A stretch of 64,000 nt of DNA, taken from NCBI RefSeq assembly GCF_004014875.1, contig NZ_CP034929.1:2232001-2296000 (forward strand), given 5' to 3'. The position numbers were made by a program, and so were the translations under genes. This stretch comes from Nocardioides yefusunii (GTDB lineage: Bacteria; Actinomycetota; Actinomycetes; Propionibacteriales; Nocardioidaceae). Below are positions 46,929 through 57,769 of this stretch, piece after piece. The notes under the pieces are model-generated. The model was not told where the DNA came from and did not search any database. It saw only the letters and a program-made list of their open reading frames with translations. Positions within the stretch are counted from its first letter, which is position 1, and every line of letters begins with the position of its first letter.

Positions 46929-47867
46929 TCAGGCGCCCAGGATCTCCCGCGCCTTGACCACATCGCCGTGCATGGTCTCGATCAGGGCCTCGATGCCCTC
47001 GAAGGCAACCATTCCGCGCAGACGCTCCACGAACGCCACGTCGACCTCGACGCCGTACAGCTCAAGGTCGGTGCGGTCCAGGACGTAGGACTCCACCCGG
47101 CGCTCACGCACACCGGCGAAGGTCGGGTTGGTGCCGACGCTGATCGCTGCCGGGTAGGTCTCCCCCGTGTCGCGGCGGGTCAGGCGTCCGGCGTAGACGC
47201 CGTCGGAGGGCGCGGCTTCGGTGGCCGGCATCGGGACGTTGGCGGTGGGGAAACCGAGCTCGCGGCCGCGCTGGTCGCCCTTGATGACGGTGCCACGCAC
47301 CGTGAAGGGACGCCCCAACGCCTCCGCCGCACCGGCGACGTCGCCGGTCGACAGGCAGTTGCGGACGTAGGTCGAGGACCACACCTGCGGTCCACCGTCG
47401 AGAGGCACGCCCTCGGCGGTGAAGCCCAGGTGCTCGCCGGCCTCCTTGAGCAGCGCCACGTCGCCGGCGGCCCGGGAGCCGAAACGGAAGTTCGCTCCCA
47501 CCACGACGGCCTTGGCCTTGAGCGGACCGACGATGACGTTGTCGATGAAGACGTCCGGGCCCCAGGCCGCGATCTCACGGTCGAAGGGCAGGACGAGCAC
47601 GGCGTCGACGCCCTGCTCAGCCAGCAGCGCGACCCGCGACTCGATGTTGGTCAGGGTGGGCGGCGCGTGCTCGGGCCGCAGGACGGCGATCGGGTGCGGG
47701 TCGAAGGTGACCACCACAGTGGTCTCGACCCCGATCTCCTCCGCGGTCTGACGAGCGCGACGCAGGACGTGCTGGTGCCCCCGGTGTACCCCGTCGAAGT
47801 TGCCGACGGAGACCACGGTGGGCCCCAGGTCCTGGGGAACCTCGTTCAAGTGACGCCAGATCTGCAC
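46929..47867 (-). CDS. ribF: Bifunctional riboflavin kinase / FAD synthetase
   Basis: 312 residues from the GTG at 47867, where family similarity begins (VQIWRHLNEVP). Nucleotidyl-transfer domain with SVGNFDGVHRGHQ near 20-32 and ANFRFG near 123; riboflavin kinase domain with GFPTANV near 204 and DGVYAG near 222. Makes FMN and FAD. An ATG at 47951 overlapping the truB stop (ATGA) would add 28 residues and is a fair alternative because of the coupling. GGGAG lies ten bases before 47867. Confidence 0.95.
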   Translation of the reverse strand: MQIWRHLNEVPQDLGPTVVSVGNFDGVHRGHQHVLRRARQTAEEIGVETTVVVTFDPHPIAVLRPEHAPPTLTNIESRVALLAEQGVDAVLVLPFDREIAAWGPDVFIDNVIVGPLKAKAVVVGANFRFGSRAAGDVALLKEAGEHLGFTAEGVPLDGGPQVWSSTYVRNCLSTGDVAGAAEALGRPFTVRGTVIKGDQRGRELGFPTANVPMPATEAAPSDGVYAGRLTRRDTGETYPAAISVGTNPTFAGVRERRVESYVLDRTDLELYGVEVDVAFVERLRGMVAFEGIEALIETMHGDVVKAREILGA

Positions 47868-47947
47868 GGTAGAACTCTCCCACTTCACTTCGGGGACGGT
47901 GACGACACCCCCGGAGGACAAGACTCCGGGCTGCTCCGGGGTGGTGC

Positions 47948-48856
47948 TCATCCGACGAAGACCGCCAGCGGCTTTGCCCCGGATCCGGACGGTTCGTAGA
48001 GGGCAAGGAACTCACCCGACGGCGCGAAGACAGCCGTCACGGCGTCCACGGCAAGGTCGAGGCGACGCCCGTAACGGACCTCGCGCTCCTGCTCCGCGTC
48101 GAGGTCGATCGCCGGGAAGGACATCCGAGCGGCCTCCGCGATCGGGACGACGCGGAACTCCTCCTCCAACTCCTCCACCGTGGAGGAGGTCGCGAGGTCG
48201 AAGGCGCCCACCGCAGTACGGCGCAGCGCCGTCAGGTGGCCGCCGACGCCCAACGCGGCACCGAGGTCACGCGCGATGGCGCGAATGTAGGTGCCCGAAG
48301 TGCAGCGAACGGAGATGTCGAGCTCGACCGTCCCGGCGGCAGCGCCCTCGGCGGGCGTGCGGAAGGCGTGCACGTCGATGCCGTGCACCGTGACGGGGCG
48401 AGCCTTGAGCTCGACCTCCTCGCCGTTGCGCACGCGTTCGTAGGCACGCTTGCCGTCGACCTTGATCGCCGAGACGGCAGTGGGCACCTGAAGGATGTCG
48501 CCGACGAACGGCGTCAACGCCTCGCGGACCTGCGTCTCGGTGAGATGCTCCGCCGAGGTGGTCGTGGTGACCTCGCCCTCCGCGTCGTCGGTGGTGGTGG
48601 CCACGCCCAGCAGGACGGTGGCGTCGTACCCCTTGTCGGTGAGCATCAGGTGACCCAGGAGCCGGGTGGCACGGTTGGTGCCCAGCACCAGGACACCGGT
48701 GGCCATCGGGTCGAGGGTTCCGGCGTGGCCCACCTTGCGGGTGCCGGCGAGACGCCGGACACGCGAGACCACGCCGTGTGAGGTGATGCCTCCGGGCTTG
48801 TCGACGACGACGAGCCCGGAGACCACCTCAGAGGGCTGTGAGCTGTTGTTGCTCAC
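47948..48856 (-). CDS. truB: tRNA pseudouridine-55 synthase
   Basis: 302 residues. [13 protein letters not shown] near 15-27 and [16 protein letters not shown] near 41-56, containing the catalytic Asp, define Tru[11 protein letters not shown] near 193-202 is the second core motif. Modifies U55 in the T loop of tRNAs. GTG overlaps the rbfA stop (GTGA). Confidence 0.97.
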   Translation of the reverse strand: MSNNSSQPSEVVSGLVVVDKPGGITSHGVVSRVRRLAGTRKVGHAGTLDPMATGVLVLGTNRATRLLGHLMLTDKGYDATVLLGVATTTDDAEGEVTTTTSAEHLTETQVREALTPFVGDILQVPTAVSAIKVDGKRAYERVRNGEEVELKARPVTVHGIDVHAFRTPAEGAAAGTVELDISVRCTSGTYIRAIARDLGAALGVGGHLTALRRTAVGAFDLATSSTVEELEEEFRVVPIAEAARMSFPAIDLDAEQEREVRYGRRLDLAVDAVTAVFAPSGEFLALYEPSGSGAKPLAVFVG

Positions 48857-49308
48857 GCGTCCTCGTCGTCCTGCTCGTCCTCGCCGCCGATGACGCGGGG
48901 CTTCTTGTACGGGTCGTCGCCGGAGGCGTACGCCGCACCCTCACGCTGGGCCGCGACAGCAGCGTCAGCGGCCTTGGCGCGAGCCAGGACCTCGTCGAGG
49001 GCGCGAGCGTTCTCGGGAAGGGCGTCGTGGAAGAACTCCAGCGTCGGGACGATGCGCATGCCCAGCTGCTTGCCGACCTCGGAACGGATCAGGCCCTTGG
49101 CCGACTCCAGTGCCGCGGCGGTCTCGGCAAGCTGCTCCTCCTCACCGAAGACGGTGTAGAAGATGCTGGCATGCTGGGAGTCACCGGTGACGCGCACGTC
49201 GGTGACGGTGACGAACCCGATGCGCGGGTCCTTGATTCGACGCTCGAGCATCTCGGCGACGATGACCTTGATGCGGTCGGCGATCTTGCGAACTCGGGGG
49301 CTGCTCAT
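48853..49308 (-). CDS. rbfA: Ribosome-binding factor A
   Basis: 151 residues. [37 protein letters not shown] (5-41) and [15 protein letters not shown] near 88-102 mark the KH-like RbfA core; the C terminus is acidic. Assists 16S rRNA maturation. ATG at 49308 with GTGGAG upstream; the open frame further up is unsupported. Confidence 0.96.
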   Translation of the reverse strand: MSSPRVRKIADRIKVIVAEMLERRIKDPRIGFVTVTDVRVTGDSQHASIFYTVFGEEEQLAETAAALESAKGLIRSEVGKQLGMRIVPTLEFFHDALPENARALDEVLARAKAADAAVAAQREGAAYASGDDPYKKPRVIGGEDEQDDEDA

Positions 49309-49413
49309 GGCTCCACTCTCTCTCGTGAAGACCGTCCCGCGCATCCTGGTCGGACACGCGGGACAGATGGTTCGGGGTGTTGCGGACGGCCCACGTGGGT
49401 GGGCCTGAAATGC

Positions 49414-49449
49414 CGAGTCGGCGCCAGCCTTGCGACTGGCGCCGACTCG
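49414..49449 (-). terminator. Terminator after infB
   Basis: A perfect 14-bp stem (49414-49427 and 49436-49449) nine bases past the infB stop; rbfA lies 150 bases from infB and may use its own promoter. Confidence 0.85.
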
Positions 49450-49458
49450 AACAGTGGA

Positions 49459-52416
49459 TCAGCTGCGCGGGATCTCGCGCATCTCGAACGACTCCACGAC
49501 ATCGCCGATCTTGATGTCCTGGAAGTTCTTGAGCACCAGACCACCCTCGAAGCCCTCGCGGATCTCGGAGGCGTCGTCCTTCTCGCGGCGGAGCGAGGCG
49601 AGGTCCAGGTTGTCCGCGATGACGTTCTTGTCGCGGATGATGCGGACCTTGGCGTTGCGACGGATGGAACCGTCGGTGACCATGACACCCGCGATGTTTC
49701 CGGCCTTGGAGGAACGGAAGATCTCGCGGATCTCGGCCTGGCCCAGACGGGCCTCCTCGTACTCCGGCTTGAGCATGCCCTTGAGCGCGGCCTCGATCTC
49801 TTCGATGGCCTGGTAGATGACCGAGTAGTAACGAATCTCGACACCTTCCTTGTCCGCCATCTTCTCCGCCTTGCCCTGGGGCCGGACGTTGAAACCGATG
49901 ATGATCGCGTCGGAGGCGGCAGCCAGGTCGACGTTGGTCTCGGTGATCGCACCGACGCCACGGTCGATGACGCGCAGAGTGACCTCGTCGCCGACGTCGA
50001 TCTGGGCCAGCGAGTCCTCGAGAGCCTCGACCGAACCGGACACGTCGCCCTTGAGGATGAGGTTGAGCTCCTGGCTCTCGCCCTTCTCCATGGAAGCCAT
50101 GAAGTCCTCGAGGGTGCGGCGGACGCGACGCTTGGCCTGCATGGCCGCACGCTCACGTGCCTCGCGCTTCTCAGCGATCTGGCGAGCCATACGGTCGTCC
50201 TCGACCACGATGAAGTTCTGACCGGCGCCGGGGACGGCGGACAGACCGAGCACCATGACGGGGCGCGACGGGTCGGCCTCGGTGATCTCGTCGCCGTGCT
50301 CGTCGAGCATCGCGCGGACACGGCCGTGGGCCGGACCGGCAACGATCGAGTCGCCGACGCGGAGCGTTCCGCGCTGGACGAGGATCGTGGCAACGGGACC
50401 GCGACCGCGGTCGAGGTTGGCCTCGACGACCAGACCCTGTGCGTCCTGGTTCGGGTTGGCACGCAGGTCGAGGGACGCGTCCGCGGTGAGGACGACGGCC
50501 TCGAGCAGCTTGTCGAGGTTGAGCTCGGACTTGGCCGAGACGTCGACGAACATCGCTTCGCCGCCGTACTCCTCGGGGACGAGGCCGTACTCGGTCAGCT
50601 GGCCACGAACCTTGGTCGGGTCGGAGTCCGGCTTGTCGATCTTGTTGACCGCGACCACGATCGGGACGCCAGCGGCCTTGGCGTGGTTGAGCGCCTCGAC
50701 CGTCTGCGGCATGACACCGTCGTCAGCAGCGACCACGAGGATCGCGATGTCGGTGGCCTGAGCACCACGGGCACGCATGGCGGTGAACGCCTCGTGACCG
50801 GGGGTGTCGATGAAGGTGATGCGACGCTCGTTGCCGTCCACCTCGGTGGTGACCTGGTAGGCACCGATGTGCTGGGTGATGCCACCGGCTTCCTTGCCGC
50901 CCACGTTCGCATTGCGAAGGGCGTCCAGGAGGCGGGTCTTACCGTGGTCGACGTGACCCATGACGGTGACGACCGGCGGACGGTGGACGAGGTCGTCCTC
51001 GTCGCCTTCGTCGGCGCCGAACTCGAGCGAGAAGGACTCGAGGAGCTCGCGGTCCTCGTCCTCCGGGGAGACGACCTGAACGTTGTAGTTCAGCTCCTCG
51101 CCGATCAGCTCCAGGGTCTCGTCACCCACGGACTGGGTGGCGGTCACCATCTCGCCGAGCGAGAAAAGCATCTGCACGAGTGCTGCGGGGTCGACGTTGA
51201 TCTTCTCCGCGAAGTCCGTCAGGGACGAACCGCGGGCAAGACGGATCGTCTCGCCGTCGCCCTTGCGGACGCGCACGCCGCCGATGGTCGGGGCCTGCAT
51301 GGCCTCGAACTCCTGACGACGAGCGCGCTTCGACTTGCGACCGCGACGCGACGGGCCGCCGGGGCGACCGAAGGCACCCTGGGTCTGACCGCGCTGGCCG
51401 GGACGGTTGCCGCCGCCACCGGGGCGGGCGGGACCGTTGGAGAAGCCACCGGGACGACCGGCACCAGCGCCACCACCGGCACCGGGACGGCCAGCGCCAC
51501 CGGGACCGGGACGACCGGCACCACCGGGACGGCCAGGGCCGCCCGGACGGGCCGGAGCACCGCTCGGACCGCGACCGAACGCGGCCGGGGACTTCGGCAT
51601 CATGGCCGGGTTCGGGCGCGGCATGCCGCCACCGGCGGGACGCGGAGCGCCACCGGGACGCGGAGCGCCACCCTCGCCACGAGCCGACGGGGGACGCGGC
51701 GGACGGTTCTCGTCGTTGCCACCCTGGCCGCCACCCTGGGGACCGCGCGAGCGGCCCATGCCCTGGGAGGGAGCGAAGGGGTTGTTGCCGGGGCGCGGGG
51801 CACCGGGCTTGCCGACCGGACGCGGGGCCGGCGACTTGCGAGCCGGGGCGCCGGGGCGCGGAGCGCCACCCTCGCCACGGTCGGAACGCTCGTTGCGGTT
51901 CTCACGCGGAGCGGGGGCCGGAGCCGGCTTGGGGCCGGGCTTCGGGCCGGGACGCGGAGCACCGGCAGCCTTGGGCTCGGCAGCAGCCGGCTTCGGGGCA
52001 GCGGGAGCAGCAGGCGCCGGGGCCGGCTTCTCGGCGGCCGGGGCCGCCTTCTCAGCGACGGGCTTCTCGGCGACGGGAGCCGGAGCCGGCTTCTCGGCGG
52101 CGGGAGCCTTGGGGGCAGCCGGAGCCGGGGTCGGCTTCGGGGCAGCAGGGCCGGGCTTGGGTGCAGCCGGGCCGGGCTTGGGTGCGGCCGGCTTGGCCGC
52201 GGGGGCTGCGGGGGTGGCCGCAGCGGCGCCGGTGGAGGAGGACTCGGAGGTCTTCAACTGCTCACCGAACTGCTTCTTGAAACGCATTTCGACGGGGGGC
52301 TCGACGGTCGACGATGCCGACTTGACGAACTCACCCATCTCCTTGAGCTTCTCGAGAACAACCTTGCTCTCGACACCGAACTCCTTGGCGAGTTCGTGGA
52401 CTCGGGTCTTGGCCAC
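49459..52416 (-). CDS. infB: Translation initiation factor IF-2
   Basis: 985 residues. N-terminal IF2_N ([23 protein letters not shown]), a long Ala/Pro/Gly/Arg low-complexity region from about 50 to 365, then the second IF2_N, the GTPase with GHVDHGKT near 485, DTPGHE near 534 and NKID near 588, and the C-terminal fMet-tRNA-binding domains. GTG start with AAGGAG upstream. The repetitive N-terminal region is usual for actinobacteria. Confidence 0.97.
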   Translation of the reverse strand: MAKTRVHELAKEFGVESKVVLEKLKEMGEFVKSASSTVEPPVEMRFKKQFGEQLKTSESSSTGAAAATPAAPAAKPAAPKPGPAAPKPGPAAPKPTPAPAAPKAPAAEKPAPAPVAEKPVAEKAAPAAEKPAPAPAAPAAPKPAAAEPKAAGAPRPGPKPGPKPAPAPAPRENRNERSDRGEGGAPRPGAPARKSPAPRPVGKPGAPRPGNNPFAPSQGMGRSRGPQGGGQGGNDENRPPRPPSARGEGGAPRPGGAPRPAGGGMPRPNPAMMPKSPAAFGRGPSGAPARPGGPGRPGGAGRPGPGGAGRPGAGGGAGAGRPGGFSNGPARPGGGGNRPGQRGQTQGAFGRPGGPSRRGRKSKRARRQEFEAMQAPTIGGVRVRKGDGETIRLARGSSLTDFAEKINVDPAALVQMLFSLGEMVTATQSVGDETLELIGEELNYNVQVVSPEDEDRELLESFSLEFGADEGDEDDLVHRPPVVTVMGHVDHGKTRLLDALRNANVGGKEAGGITQHIGAYQVTTEVDGNERRITFIDTPGHEAFTAMRARGAQATDIAILVVAADDGVMPQTVEALNHAKAAGVPIVVAVNKIDKPDSDPTKVRGQLTEYGLVPEEYGGEAMFVDVSAKSELNLDKLLEAVVLTADASLDLRANPNQDAQGLVVEANLDRGRGPVATILVQRGTLRVGDSIVAGPAHGRVRAMLDEHGDEITEADPSRPVMVLGLSAVPGAGQNFIVVEDDRMARQIAEKREARERAAMQAKRRVRRTLEDFMASMEKGESQELNLILKGDVSGSVEALEDSLAQIDVGDEVTLRVIDRGVGAITETNVDLAAASDAIIIGFNVRPQGKAEKMADKEGVEIRYYSVIYQAIEEIEAALKGMLKPEYEEARLGQAEIREIFRSSKAGNIAGVMVTDGSIRRNAKVRIIRDKNVIADNLDLASLRREKDDASEIREGFEGGLVLKNFQDIKIGDVVESFEMREIPRS

Positions 52417-52513
52417 GTTTGTACGTTGCTCCTTCTGGCCCGAGCCCCGGGAGGGGTGTCGTCTCGGACCGTTAGTGGTGGTGCTGGCTCATCGGAAAGT
52501 ACTCATCGAGTGC

Positions 52514-52876
52514 TCATGAGCTGCCTGCTCCAGTTTCTGGTCGGTCGTTCTGCGGAGGGTCACCGTCGCTGACGACGACCCCTTCGGTCAGGGCGATGAT
52601 GTGCTCACCCACCGGGCTGGCGTCGAGCTGCCCCTGGACCCTCAGGCCCCGGGAGTAGGCCCGCCGACGCTCGGCGAGTTCGTGACACTCGACCGCGGGG
52701 TGAACGTGCGCCCCGCGACCGGGTGCGGTGGCGGTGAGGTCGGGGAGGACGGCCGACCGGCCGTCCGACCCGGTGCCCGCAACCACGCGCACCAGTTCGC
52801 TCTTGGCGGCTCGTCGACGACAACCCACACAGGTCCTCACCGGACCGGGCGTCTGAATCATCGTCTTGGATACCAC
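52514..52876 (-). CDS. ylxR: YlxR/RnpM family protein
   Basis: 120 residues. GPVRTCVGCRRRAAKSELVRVV near 10-31 is the YlxR signature. Recent work on the family links it to RNase P control, hence RnpM; this is family knowledge only. The GTG at 52876 is favoured by TAGGCT seven bases upstream, so ylxR-infB may be transcribed separately from nusA as a leaderless message. Usual place between nusA and infB. Confidence 0.88.
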   Translation of the reverse strand: MVSKTMIQTPGPVRTCVGCRRRAAKSELVRVVAGTGSDGRSAVLPDLTATAPGRGAHVHPAVECHELAERRRAYSRGLRVQGQLDASPVGEHIIALTEGVVVSDGDPPQNDRPETGAGSS

Positions 52877-52883
52877 CGGGGGC

Positions 52884-52889
52884 AGCCTA
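52884..52889 (-). promoter_or_regulatory. -10 box of leaderless ylxR
   Basis: TAGGCT on the minus strand, seven bases before the GTG at 52876. Confidence 0.5.
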
Positions 52890-52926
52890 CCGCGCTCACC
52901 CACTGATGACCGAACTGGGCGGCGGA

Positions 52927-52968
52927 CGCCACGCCCGGGCGCACGAGTGCTGGCTCCCGGGCGTGGCG
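52927..52968 (-). terminator. Terminator or attenuator after nusA
   Basis: A perfect 13-bp stem (52927-52939 and 52956-52968) 17 bases past the nusA stop. Confidence 0.75.
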
Positions 52969-52984
52969 CGTCGCCACGACGGCC

Positions 52985-53959
52985 TCAGTCGTTCTCGGCC
53001 TCGTCGGACCGGATGTCGATCTTCCAGCCGGTCAGGCGGGCGGCGAGGCGGGCGTTCTGGCCCTCCTTGCCGATCGCCAGGGACAGCTGGAAGTCCGGGA
53101 CCTCGACGCGGCAGGTGCGTGCGGCGCGGTCGAGGATCTCGACCTTGTTCACGCGGGCGGGCGAGAGGGCGTGGGCGACCAGTGCGGCCGGGTCCTCGGA
53201 CCAGTCCACGATGTCGATCTTCTCGCCCTGGAGTTCGTTCATCACGTTGCGCACGCGCGAACCCATCGGGCCGATGCAGGCACCCTTGGCGTTCACGCCG
53301 GGAACGGTGGAGTGCACCGCGATCTTGGTGCGGTGGCCGGCCTCGCGAGCGATCGCCGCGATCTCGACGGTGCCGTCGGCGATCTCGGGGACCTCGAGCG
53401 CGAAGAGGCGCTTCACCAGGTTGGGGTGGGTGCGCGACAGGGTGATCTGCGGGCCGCGCATGCCCTTGCGGACCGACACGACGACGGTCTTGATGCGGGT
53501 GCCGTGGGAGTAGTCCTCGCCCGGAACTCGCTCACCGGCGGGAATGATCGCCTCGAGCCGACCCAGGTCGACCATGATGTCGTCCGGGTTGAGACCCTGC
53601 TGGATCGTGCCGGAGATGATGTCGCCCTCGCGTCCGGCGAACTCGCCGAACTTGATGTCGTCCTCGGCGTCACGCAGACGCTGCATCATGATCTGCTTCG
53701 CCGTGGTGGCGGCGATGCGACCGAAGTCGGCCGGGGTGTCGTCGAACTCGCCGACGAAACGACCGTCGTCGTCGGTCTCGACGGCCAGCACGACTGCCTT
53801 GCCGGTCTTGCGGTCCAGCTGCACCCGGGCACGGTCCTGTGCTCCGGGGGTCTTGGTGTAGGCCGTCAGGAGAGCCTGCTCGATCGCTTCCACCAGCACG
53901 TTGAAGGAGATGCCCTTCTCGCGCTCGAGCATCCTCAGGATGCCAAGATCGATGTCCAT
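52985..53959 (-). CDS. nusA: Transcription termination/antitermination factor NusA
   Basis: 324 residues, the short actinobacterial form. N-terminal RNA polymerase-binding domain ([17 protein letters not shown]), S1 domain ([11 protein letters not shown] near 110), then KH domains with [18 protein letters not shown] near 227-244 and [21 protein letters not shown] near 293-313. ATG shares its A with the rimP stop (TGATG). Confidence 0.97.
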   Translation of the reverse strand: MDIDLGILRMLEREKGISFNVLVEAIEQALLTAYTKTPGAQDRARVQLDRKTGKAVVLAVETDDDGRFVGEFDDTPADFGRIAATTAKQIMMQRLRDAEDDIKFGEFAGREGDIISGTIQQGLNPDDIMVDLGRLEAIIPAGERVPGEDYSHGTRIKTVVVSVRKGMRGPQITLSRTHPNLVKRLFALEVPEIADGTVEIAAIAREAGHRTKIAVHSTVPGVNAKGACIGPMGSRVRNVMNELQGEKIDIVDWSEDPAALVAHALSPARVNKVEILDRAARTCRVEVPDFQLSLAIGKEGQNARLAARLTGWKIDIRSDEAEND

Positions 53960-54501
53960 CAGTCGTCCTCGCCCTCGTCCACGTACTCGTCATCGTCGAG
54001 GTCGTCCGCGTCCTCGACGTCGTCCTTCACCGTCTTGCGGTTGAACTCCACCTGCACCAGCGCCTTGGCCACGTCGGCGTACAGCAGCTCGCGCTGCGCA
54101 CCGTCGACGTCCAGGGTCACCTTCTCGGCCTCGGCAGCGCCGATCCGTCCCTCGAAGGTGCCGCCCTCGACGAGGGTCACCTTCACGAGTCGGTCCGCGT
54201 TGCGGCGCCAGTGGCGCTCCAGGGTCAGGGGACGGTCCACACCGCGCGAGGTGACCTCGAGCAGGTAGGGCGTCTCACCCATGACGCCGTCGGCGTCCAG
54301 GATCTCGTTGACCGCACGGGTCGCGTCGGTGACGTCGTCCATCGTGACGCCGCCGTCCTTGTCGACCGCGATGCGGAGCACGCTGCGCTTGCCGGCAGCG
54401 GAGAGTTCGACGGCCTCGAGATCGAGGCCGAGTGCAGCGAGGGGGTCGGTGAGGGTCTGCGCGATGCGCTCCCTCTTCTCATCGGTTCTGGTGTTGCTCA
54501 C
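53959..54501 (-). CDS. rimP: Ribosome maturation factor RimP
   Basis: 180 residues. [30 protein letters not shown] near 25-56 and [22 protein letters not shown] near 78-100 (SxGxDRPL motif) are diagnostic; the tail is strongly acidic. Needed for 30S assembly. GTG at 54501 with a perfect AGGAGG upstream decides the start. A -10 TATGGT lies at 54535-54540. Confidence 0.95.
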   Translation of the reverse strand: MSNTRTDEKRERIAQTLTDPLAALGLDLEAVELSAAGKRSVLRIAVDKDGGVTMDDVTDATRAVNEILDADGVMGETPYLLEVTSRGVDRPLTLERHWRRNADRLVKVTLVEGGTFEGRIGAAEAEKVTLDVDGAQRELLYADVAKALVQVEFNRKTVKDDVEDADDLDDDEYVDEGEDD

Positions 54502-54534
54502 CGGTATCGACCTCCTTGTTCTGTTGTTGCAGCA

Positions 54535-54540
54535 ACCATA
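54535..54540 (-). promoter_or_regulatory. Candidate -10 box of the rimP-nusA unit
   Basis: TATGGT on the minus strand, about 33 bases before the rimP GTG. Confidence 0.4.
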
Positions 54541-54612
54541 ACCCTCGTGACCGCGGCGGAGCACCTCGCGAGGAGCCTCGTGGCGGAGTCAGGAGGGGCG
54601 CCCGAGGTGACC

Positions 54613-54618
54613 TAGGCT
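54613..54618 (+). promoter_or_regulatory. -10 box of the leaderless lipoprotein gene
   Basis: TAGGCT, seven bases before the GTG at 54626. Confidence 0.5.
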
Positions 54619-54625
54619 CTGCCTC

Positions 54626-55195
54626 GTGACCCCCAGCCTGCCTCGTTCCGCCCGCACCGGCCCGAGTCGCCGCCGCCTGCTGACCACCCTGGGAGTGAGC
54701 ACGCTCACGCTCCCGCTCACACTGACCGCGGGCTGCGACCTCCTCGACTCCGGTGACACCGGCCCTGAGAGCCCGACGGCGAGCGAGGACCAGGCGATCC
54801 TGGACGAGGTCACCGACTCCACCCGGGTACTGCTCGACCGGGTCCGCGCCACCGTCGCAGCAGGCGCGGTCAAGCCGCGTCGCGAACGAGCCCTGACCGC
54901 TCTCGGCGACGCCCTGCAGTCCCACCTCGACCGCTTCACCACCGACCCCGCCCCGGACGCCTCTGCCTCCGCCGGTGCGACGCCGACGACGGCACCGAGT
55001 GCCGCACCGGCGCCTGCCGTCGGCGTGGCCGTGCTGCACCAGGAGGCGCAGACGCACCAGACGCTGCTCTCCGACGCCGCGGGGCGCACCACCAGCGGTG
55101 CCTTCGCGCGCCTGCTCGCGTCAGCCGCGGCCGGCGTCTCCCAGCACCTCGTGGCACTGACCCCGAACTCGAAGACGAAGGACGGCACTCCGTGA
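54626..55195 (+). CDS. Putative lipoprotein, possibly Tat-exported
   Basis: 189 residues. SRRRLLTTLG near 14-23 is close to a twin-arginine motif, and LTAGC (Cys37) is a lipobox. Beyond that, an amphipathic helix region and an Ala/Ser/Pro/Thr linker (about 112-131) are visible, with no cofactor motif. Overlaps by GTGA with a DUF4439 ferritin-like gene, so the two products probably work together at the membrane; function unknown. Confidence 0.8.
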   Translation: MTPSLPRSARTGPSRRRLLTTLGVSTLTLPLTLTAGCDLLDSGDTGPESPTASEDQAILDEVTDSTRVLLDRVRATVAAGAVKPRRERALTALGDALQSHLDRFTTDPAPDASASAGATPTTAPSAAPAPAVGVAVLHQEAQTHQTLLSDAAGRTTSGAFARLLASAAAGVSQHLVALTPNSKTKDGTP

Positions 55196-55650
55196 CCGAC
55201 TCCCCCACGCCCCGGAGCGAGCCGACCGCACTCGACGCCCTGCAGCAGACCCTCGCTGCCGAACACGCCGTCGTGCACCTGTTCACGGCTCTGGGAGGCA
55301 TGACGTCGGCCTCGCGTGAACCCGAGCTCGCTGCGCTGCTGCGCGAGCAGTACCAGGTGCACCGGGGTCGTCGCGAGCAGCTGATGGTGATGGTGCGCAC
55401 CCAGGGGGCCCAGCCGGTCGCTGCCGAGCCCGCCTACGCCCTGCCCGAGGCCTCCACCGCGGACCTCGTCCGGGCCGCCGGCCTGGAGGCCGAGGAGCGG
55501 TGCGCCCAGACGTACGCCGCACAGGTCGCAGCCACCACGGCCGAGGCCCGCGACTGGGCGGTGATGACGTTGGCCGAGACCGCGTCGACACTGCTGCGCT
55601 GGGGCGCCGACGCGACACCGTTCCCCGGCGCTCCGGACCTGCTCGCCTGA
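55192..55650 (+). CDS. DUF4439 ferritin-like domain protein
   Basis: 152 residues of helices: ALQQTLAAEHAVVHLFTALGG near 16-36 and EAEERCAQTYAAQVAATTAEARDW near 99-122, matching the DUF4439 four-helix ferritin-like family that usually follows a lipoprotein gene upstream of or near rimP in actinobacteria. Metal binding is not demonstrated by clear ExxH pairs. Co-translated with the lipoprotein. Confidence 0.85.
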   Translation: MTDSPTPRSEPTALDALQQTLAAEHAVVHLFTALGGMTSASREPELAALLREQYQVHRGRREQLMVMVRTQGAQPVAAEPAYALPEASTADLVRAAGLEAEERCAQTYAAQVAATTAEARDWAVMTLAETASTLLRWGADATPFPGAPDLLA

Positions 55651-55711
55651 CGGGCCTGCGGGCGCGTGGGGAAGTCCCGAGATCTCCCCCACGCGCCCGT
55701 CGCAGGGCCCG
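55651..55711 (+). terminator. Terminator after the DUF4439 gene
   Basis: A 12-bp core stem (55660-55671 and 55687-55698) extended by an imperfect outer stem. The 240 bases 55651-55890 hold this, a 12-bp tandem repeat and the proS terminator. Confidence 0.8.
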
Positions 55712-55809
55712 CCGGAGCCGGTCAGCGTCGGCCCCGGACCCCACTGTGCCGCATTCGTTCCGCCCAGCGGAACAGTGCGGCCGACGATGTGCTCCCGTGG
55801 TGCTTCTCC

Positions 55810-55833
55810 GGGAATGACACAGGGAATGACACA
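55810..55833. repeat. 12-bp tandem repeat beside the proS terminator
   Basis: Two perfect copies of GGGAATGACACA directly adjoining the hairpin at 55832-55865. Confidence 0.85.
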
Positions 55834-55865
55834 GGGCCCCGACCGGCGATCCGGTCGAGGCCCTG
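55832..55865 (-). terminator. Terminator after proS
   Basis: A 15-bp stem with one mismatch (55832-55846 and 55851-55865) and a four-base loop, 25 bases past the proS stop. Confidence 0.8.
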
Positions 55866-55890
55866 CGTCGTGAACGCGTTCAGACGATGA

Positions 55891-57660
55891 TCAGCCACGC
55901 ACCAGTGTGACGAGGTGAGCGACGACGTCGGCAGCAGCGACCTCGGCCTTCTCGCCGGTGGCACGGTCCTTGACGTCGACGTTGCCGTCGGTGAGGCCAC
56001 GTCCCACGGTGACGATCGTCGGGACACCGATGAGCTCGGCGTCCTTGAACTTCACTCCGGGGCTGATCTTGCCGGCGCGGTCGTCGTAGATGACCTCGAT
56101 GCCGACGGCGTCGAGCTCGGTGGCGATGCGCTCGGCCTCGGCGAAGATCTCCTCGCCCTTTCCGGCAGCGACGACGTGCACCTGGGCCGGGGCGATCTCG
56201 CGCGGCCAGGCCAGGCCGATCTCGTCGAGGGTGTTCTCGGCGATCGCCGCGACAGCACGCGAGGCGCCGATGCCGTAGGAGCCCATGGTGACGGTGACGA
56301 GCTTGCCGTTCTCGTCGAGGACCTTGAGGCCCAGGGCCTCGGCGTAACGGGTACCGAGCTGGAAGATGTGACCCATCTCGATGCCGCGCTCGGTCGAGAG
56401 CGAGCCCTCGTCGCAGGACGGGCAGGCGTCGCCGTCACGGACGTCGGCGGCCTCGATGAAGCCGTCGCCGTTGAAGTCGCGGCCGGCGACCAGACCGACG
56501 ACGTGCTTGCCGTCGACGTCGGCACCGGTCACCCAGGAGGTGCCGGCCACGACGCGCGGGTCGAGGAGGTAACGGATGCCGGAGGCGTTCTCGGTGCCGA
56601 GCACGCCGGCGCCGATGTAACCCTTGACCAGCGAGGGGTGCTTGCGGAACTCGGACTCGTCGAAGGCCTCGACCTCGATGGGCTCGATCTGGCCCTCGAG
56701 GCGCTTGGCGTCGACCTCGCGGTCGCCGGGGACGGCGATCGCGACGGGCTCGCGGGTGCCGTCGGGGTGCTTGAAGACGACCAGGACGTTCTTGAGGGTG
56801 TCACCGGCGGTCCACGGACGGTCCGCACGCGGCTGGGCGGCGTTGAGGTGGGCGACCAGGGCGTCGATGGTGGCGCAGTCGGGGGTGTCGACGACCTCGG
56901 CGGCCGGAGCGGCAGCGGCGTCGACCTCGGCCGGGACACGCACGGCGACGGCCTCGACGTTGGCGGCGTAGTCGCAGTGCGAGCACTGGACGTAGGTGTC
57001 CTCACCGACGGCGGCCTTGGCCAGGAACTCCTCCGAGGCGGAGCCACCCATGGCACCGGCGGTCGCCTTCACGACGGCGTACTCGAAGCCGAGACGGTCG
57101 AAGATGCGGATGTAGGCGGCGCGGTGCGCGGCGTAGGAGGCGTCCAGACCGGCCTGGTTGTGGTCGAAGGAGTAGGAGTCCTTCATGACGAACTCGCGAC
57201 CACGCAGGACGCCGGCGCGCGGACGTGCCTCGTCGCGGTACTTGGTCTGGATCTGGTAGATCGAGAGCGGGAGGTCCTTGTAGGACGAGTACATGTCCTT
57301 GACCGCCAGGGTGAACATCTCCTCGTGGGTGGGGCCGAGGAGGAAGTCGCCGCCCTTGCGGTCCTTGAGGCGGAAGATGTTGTCGCCGTAGTCGTCCCAG
57401 CGCCCGGTGGCCTCGTAGGGCTCCTTGGGCAGGAGAGCGGGGAACAGCATCTCCTGGGCGCCGATCGCGTTCATCTCCTCACGGATGATGTTCTCGATGT
57501 TGCGCAGCACCTTCAGACCCAGCGGCAGCCAGGTGTAGATGCCCGGCGCGGCACGCCGCACGTAACCGGCGCGCACGAGCAGCTTGTGGCTCGGGACCTC
57601 CGCGTCGGCCGGGTCGTCCCGGAGGGTTCGGACGAAGAGCTGGGACATCCGCATGATCAT
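55891..57660 (-). CDS. proS: Proline-tRNA ligase (bacterial type with editing insertion)
   Basis: 589 residues. Class II motif 2 region ([26 protein letters not shown] near 138-163), the editing insertion (about 225-400, including GATxxT-like core and [11 protein letters not shown]), and motif 3 with GSYGIGASR near 464-472 followed by the anticodon domain. Charges tRNA-Pro. ATG at 57660 is preceded by TAGCCT at six bases, so it is probably leaderless and without a T-box leader. Confidence 0.97.
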   Translation of the reverse strand: MIMRMSQLFVRTLRDDPADAEVPSHKLLVRAGYVRRAAPGIYTWLPLGLKVLRNIENIIREEMNAIGAQEMLFPALLPKEPYEATGRWDDYGDNIFRLKDRKGGDFLLGPTHEEMFTLAVKDMYSSYKDLPLSIYQIQTKYRDEARPRAGVLRGREFVMKDSYSFDHNQAGLDASYAAHRAAYIRIFDRLGFEYAVVKATAGAMGGSASEEFLAKAAVGEDTYVQCSHCDYAANVEAVAVRVPAEVDAAAAPAAEVVDTPDCATIDALVAHLNAAQPRADRPWTAGDTLKNVLVVFKHPDGTREPVAIAVPGDREVDAKRLEGQIEPIEVEAFDESEFRKHPSLVKGYIGAGVLGTENASGIRYLLDPRVVAGTSWVTGADVDGKHVVGLVAGRDFNGDGFIEAADVRDGDACPSCDEGSLSTERGIEMGHIFQLGTRYAEALGLKVLDENGKLVTVTMGSYGIGASRAVAAIAENTLDEIGLAWPREIAPAQVHVVAAGKGEEIFAEAERIATELDAVGIEVIYDDRAGKISPGVKFKDAELIGVPTIVTVGRGLTDGNVDVKDRATGEKAEVAAADVVAHLVTLVRG

Positions 57661-57666
57661 GGGATC

Positions 57667-57672
57667 AGGCTA
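57667..57672 (-). promoter_or_regulatory. -10 box of leaderless proS
   Basis: TAGCCT on the minus strand, six bases before the ATG at 57660. Confidence 0.5.
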
Positions 57673-57769
57673 ACGGCGCGGCTCCCGGCGGCGTGAACCC
57701 GCCACGTCCCAGACCCACATCGACGTGGCCGGTCAGACACCGCCGTGACGACGAGGACCGCGACAGGGC

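Noticed and set aside
49459..52416. Frameshift or repeat expansion in the low-complexity part of infB
   Set aside because: Ala/Pro/Gly-rich N-terminal regions of this length are usual for actinobacterial IF-2, and the frame is continuous.
48838..52572. Very long plus-strand open frame opposite infB and rbfA
   Set aside because: A GC-rich antisense shadow with low-complexity Gly/Thr/Arg content; infB on the minus strand explains the region fully.
57661..57769. T-box leader for proS
   Set aside because: The -10 box is six bases from the start codon, leaving no room for a T-box RNA.
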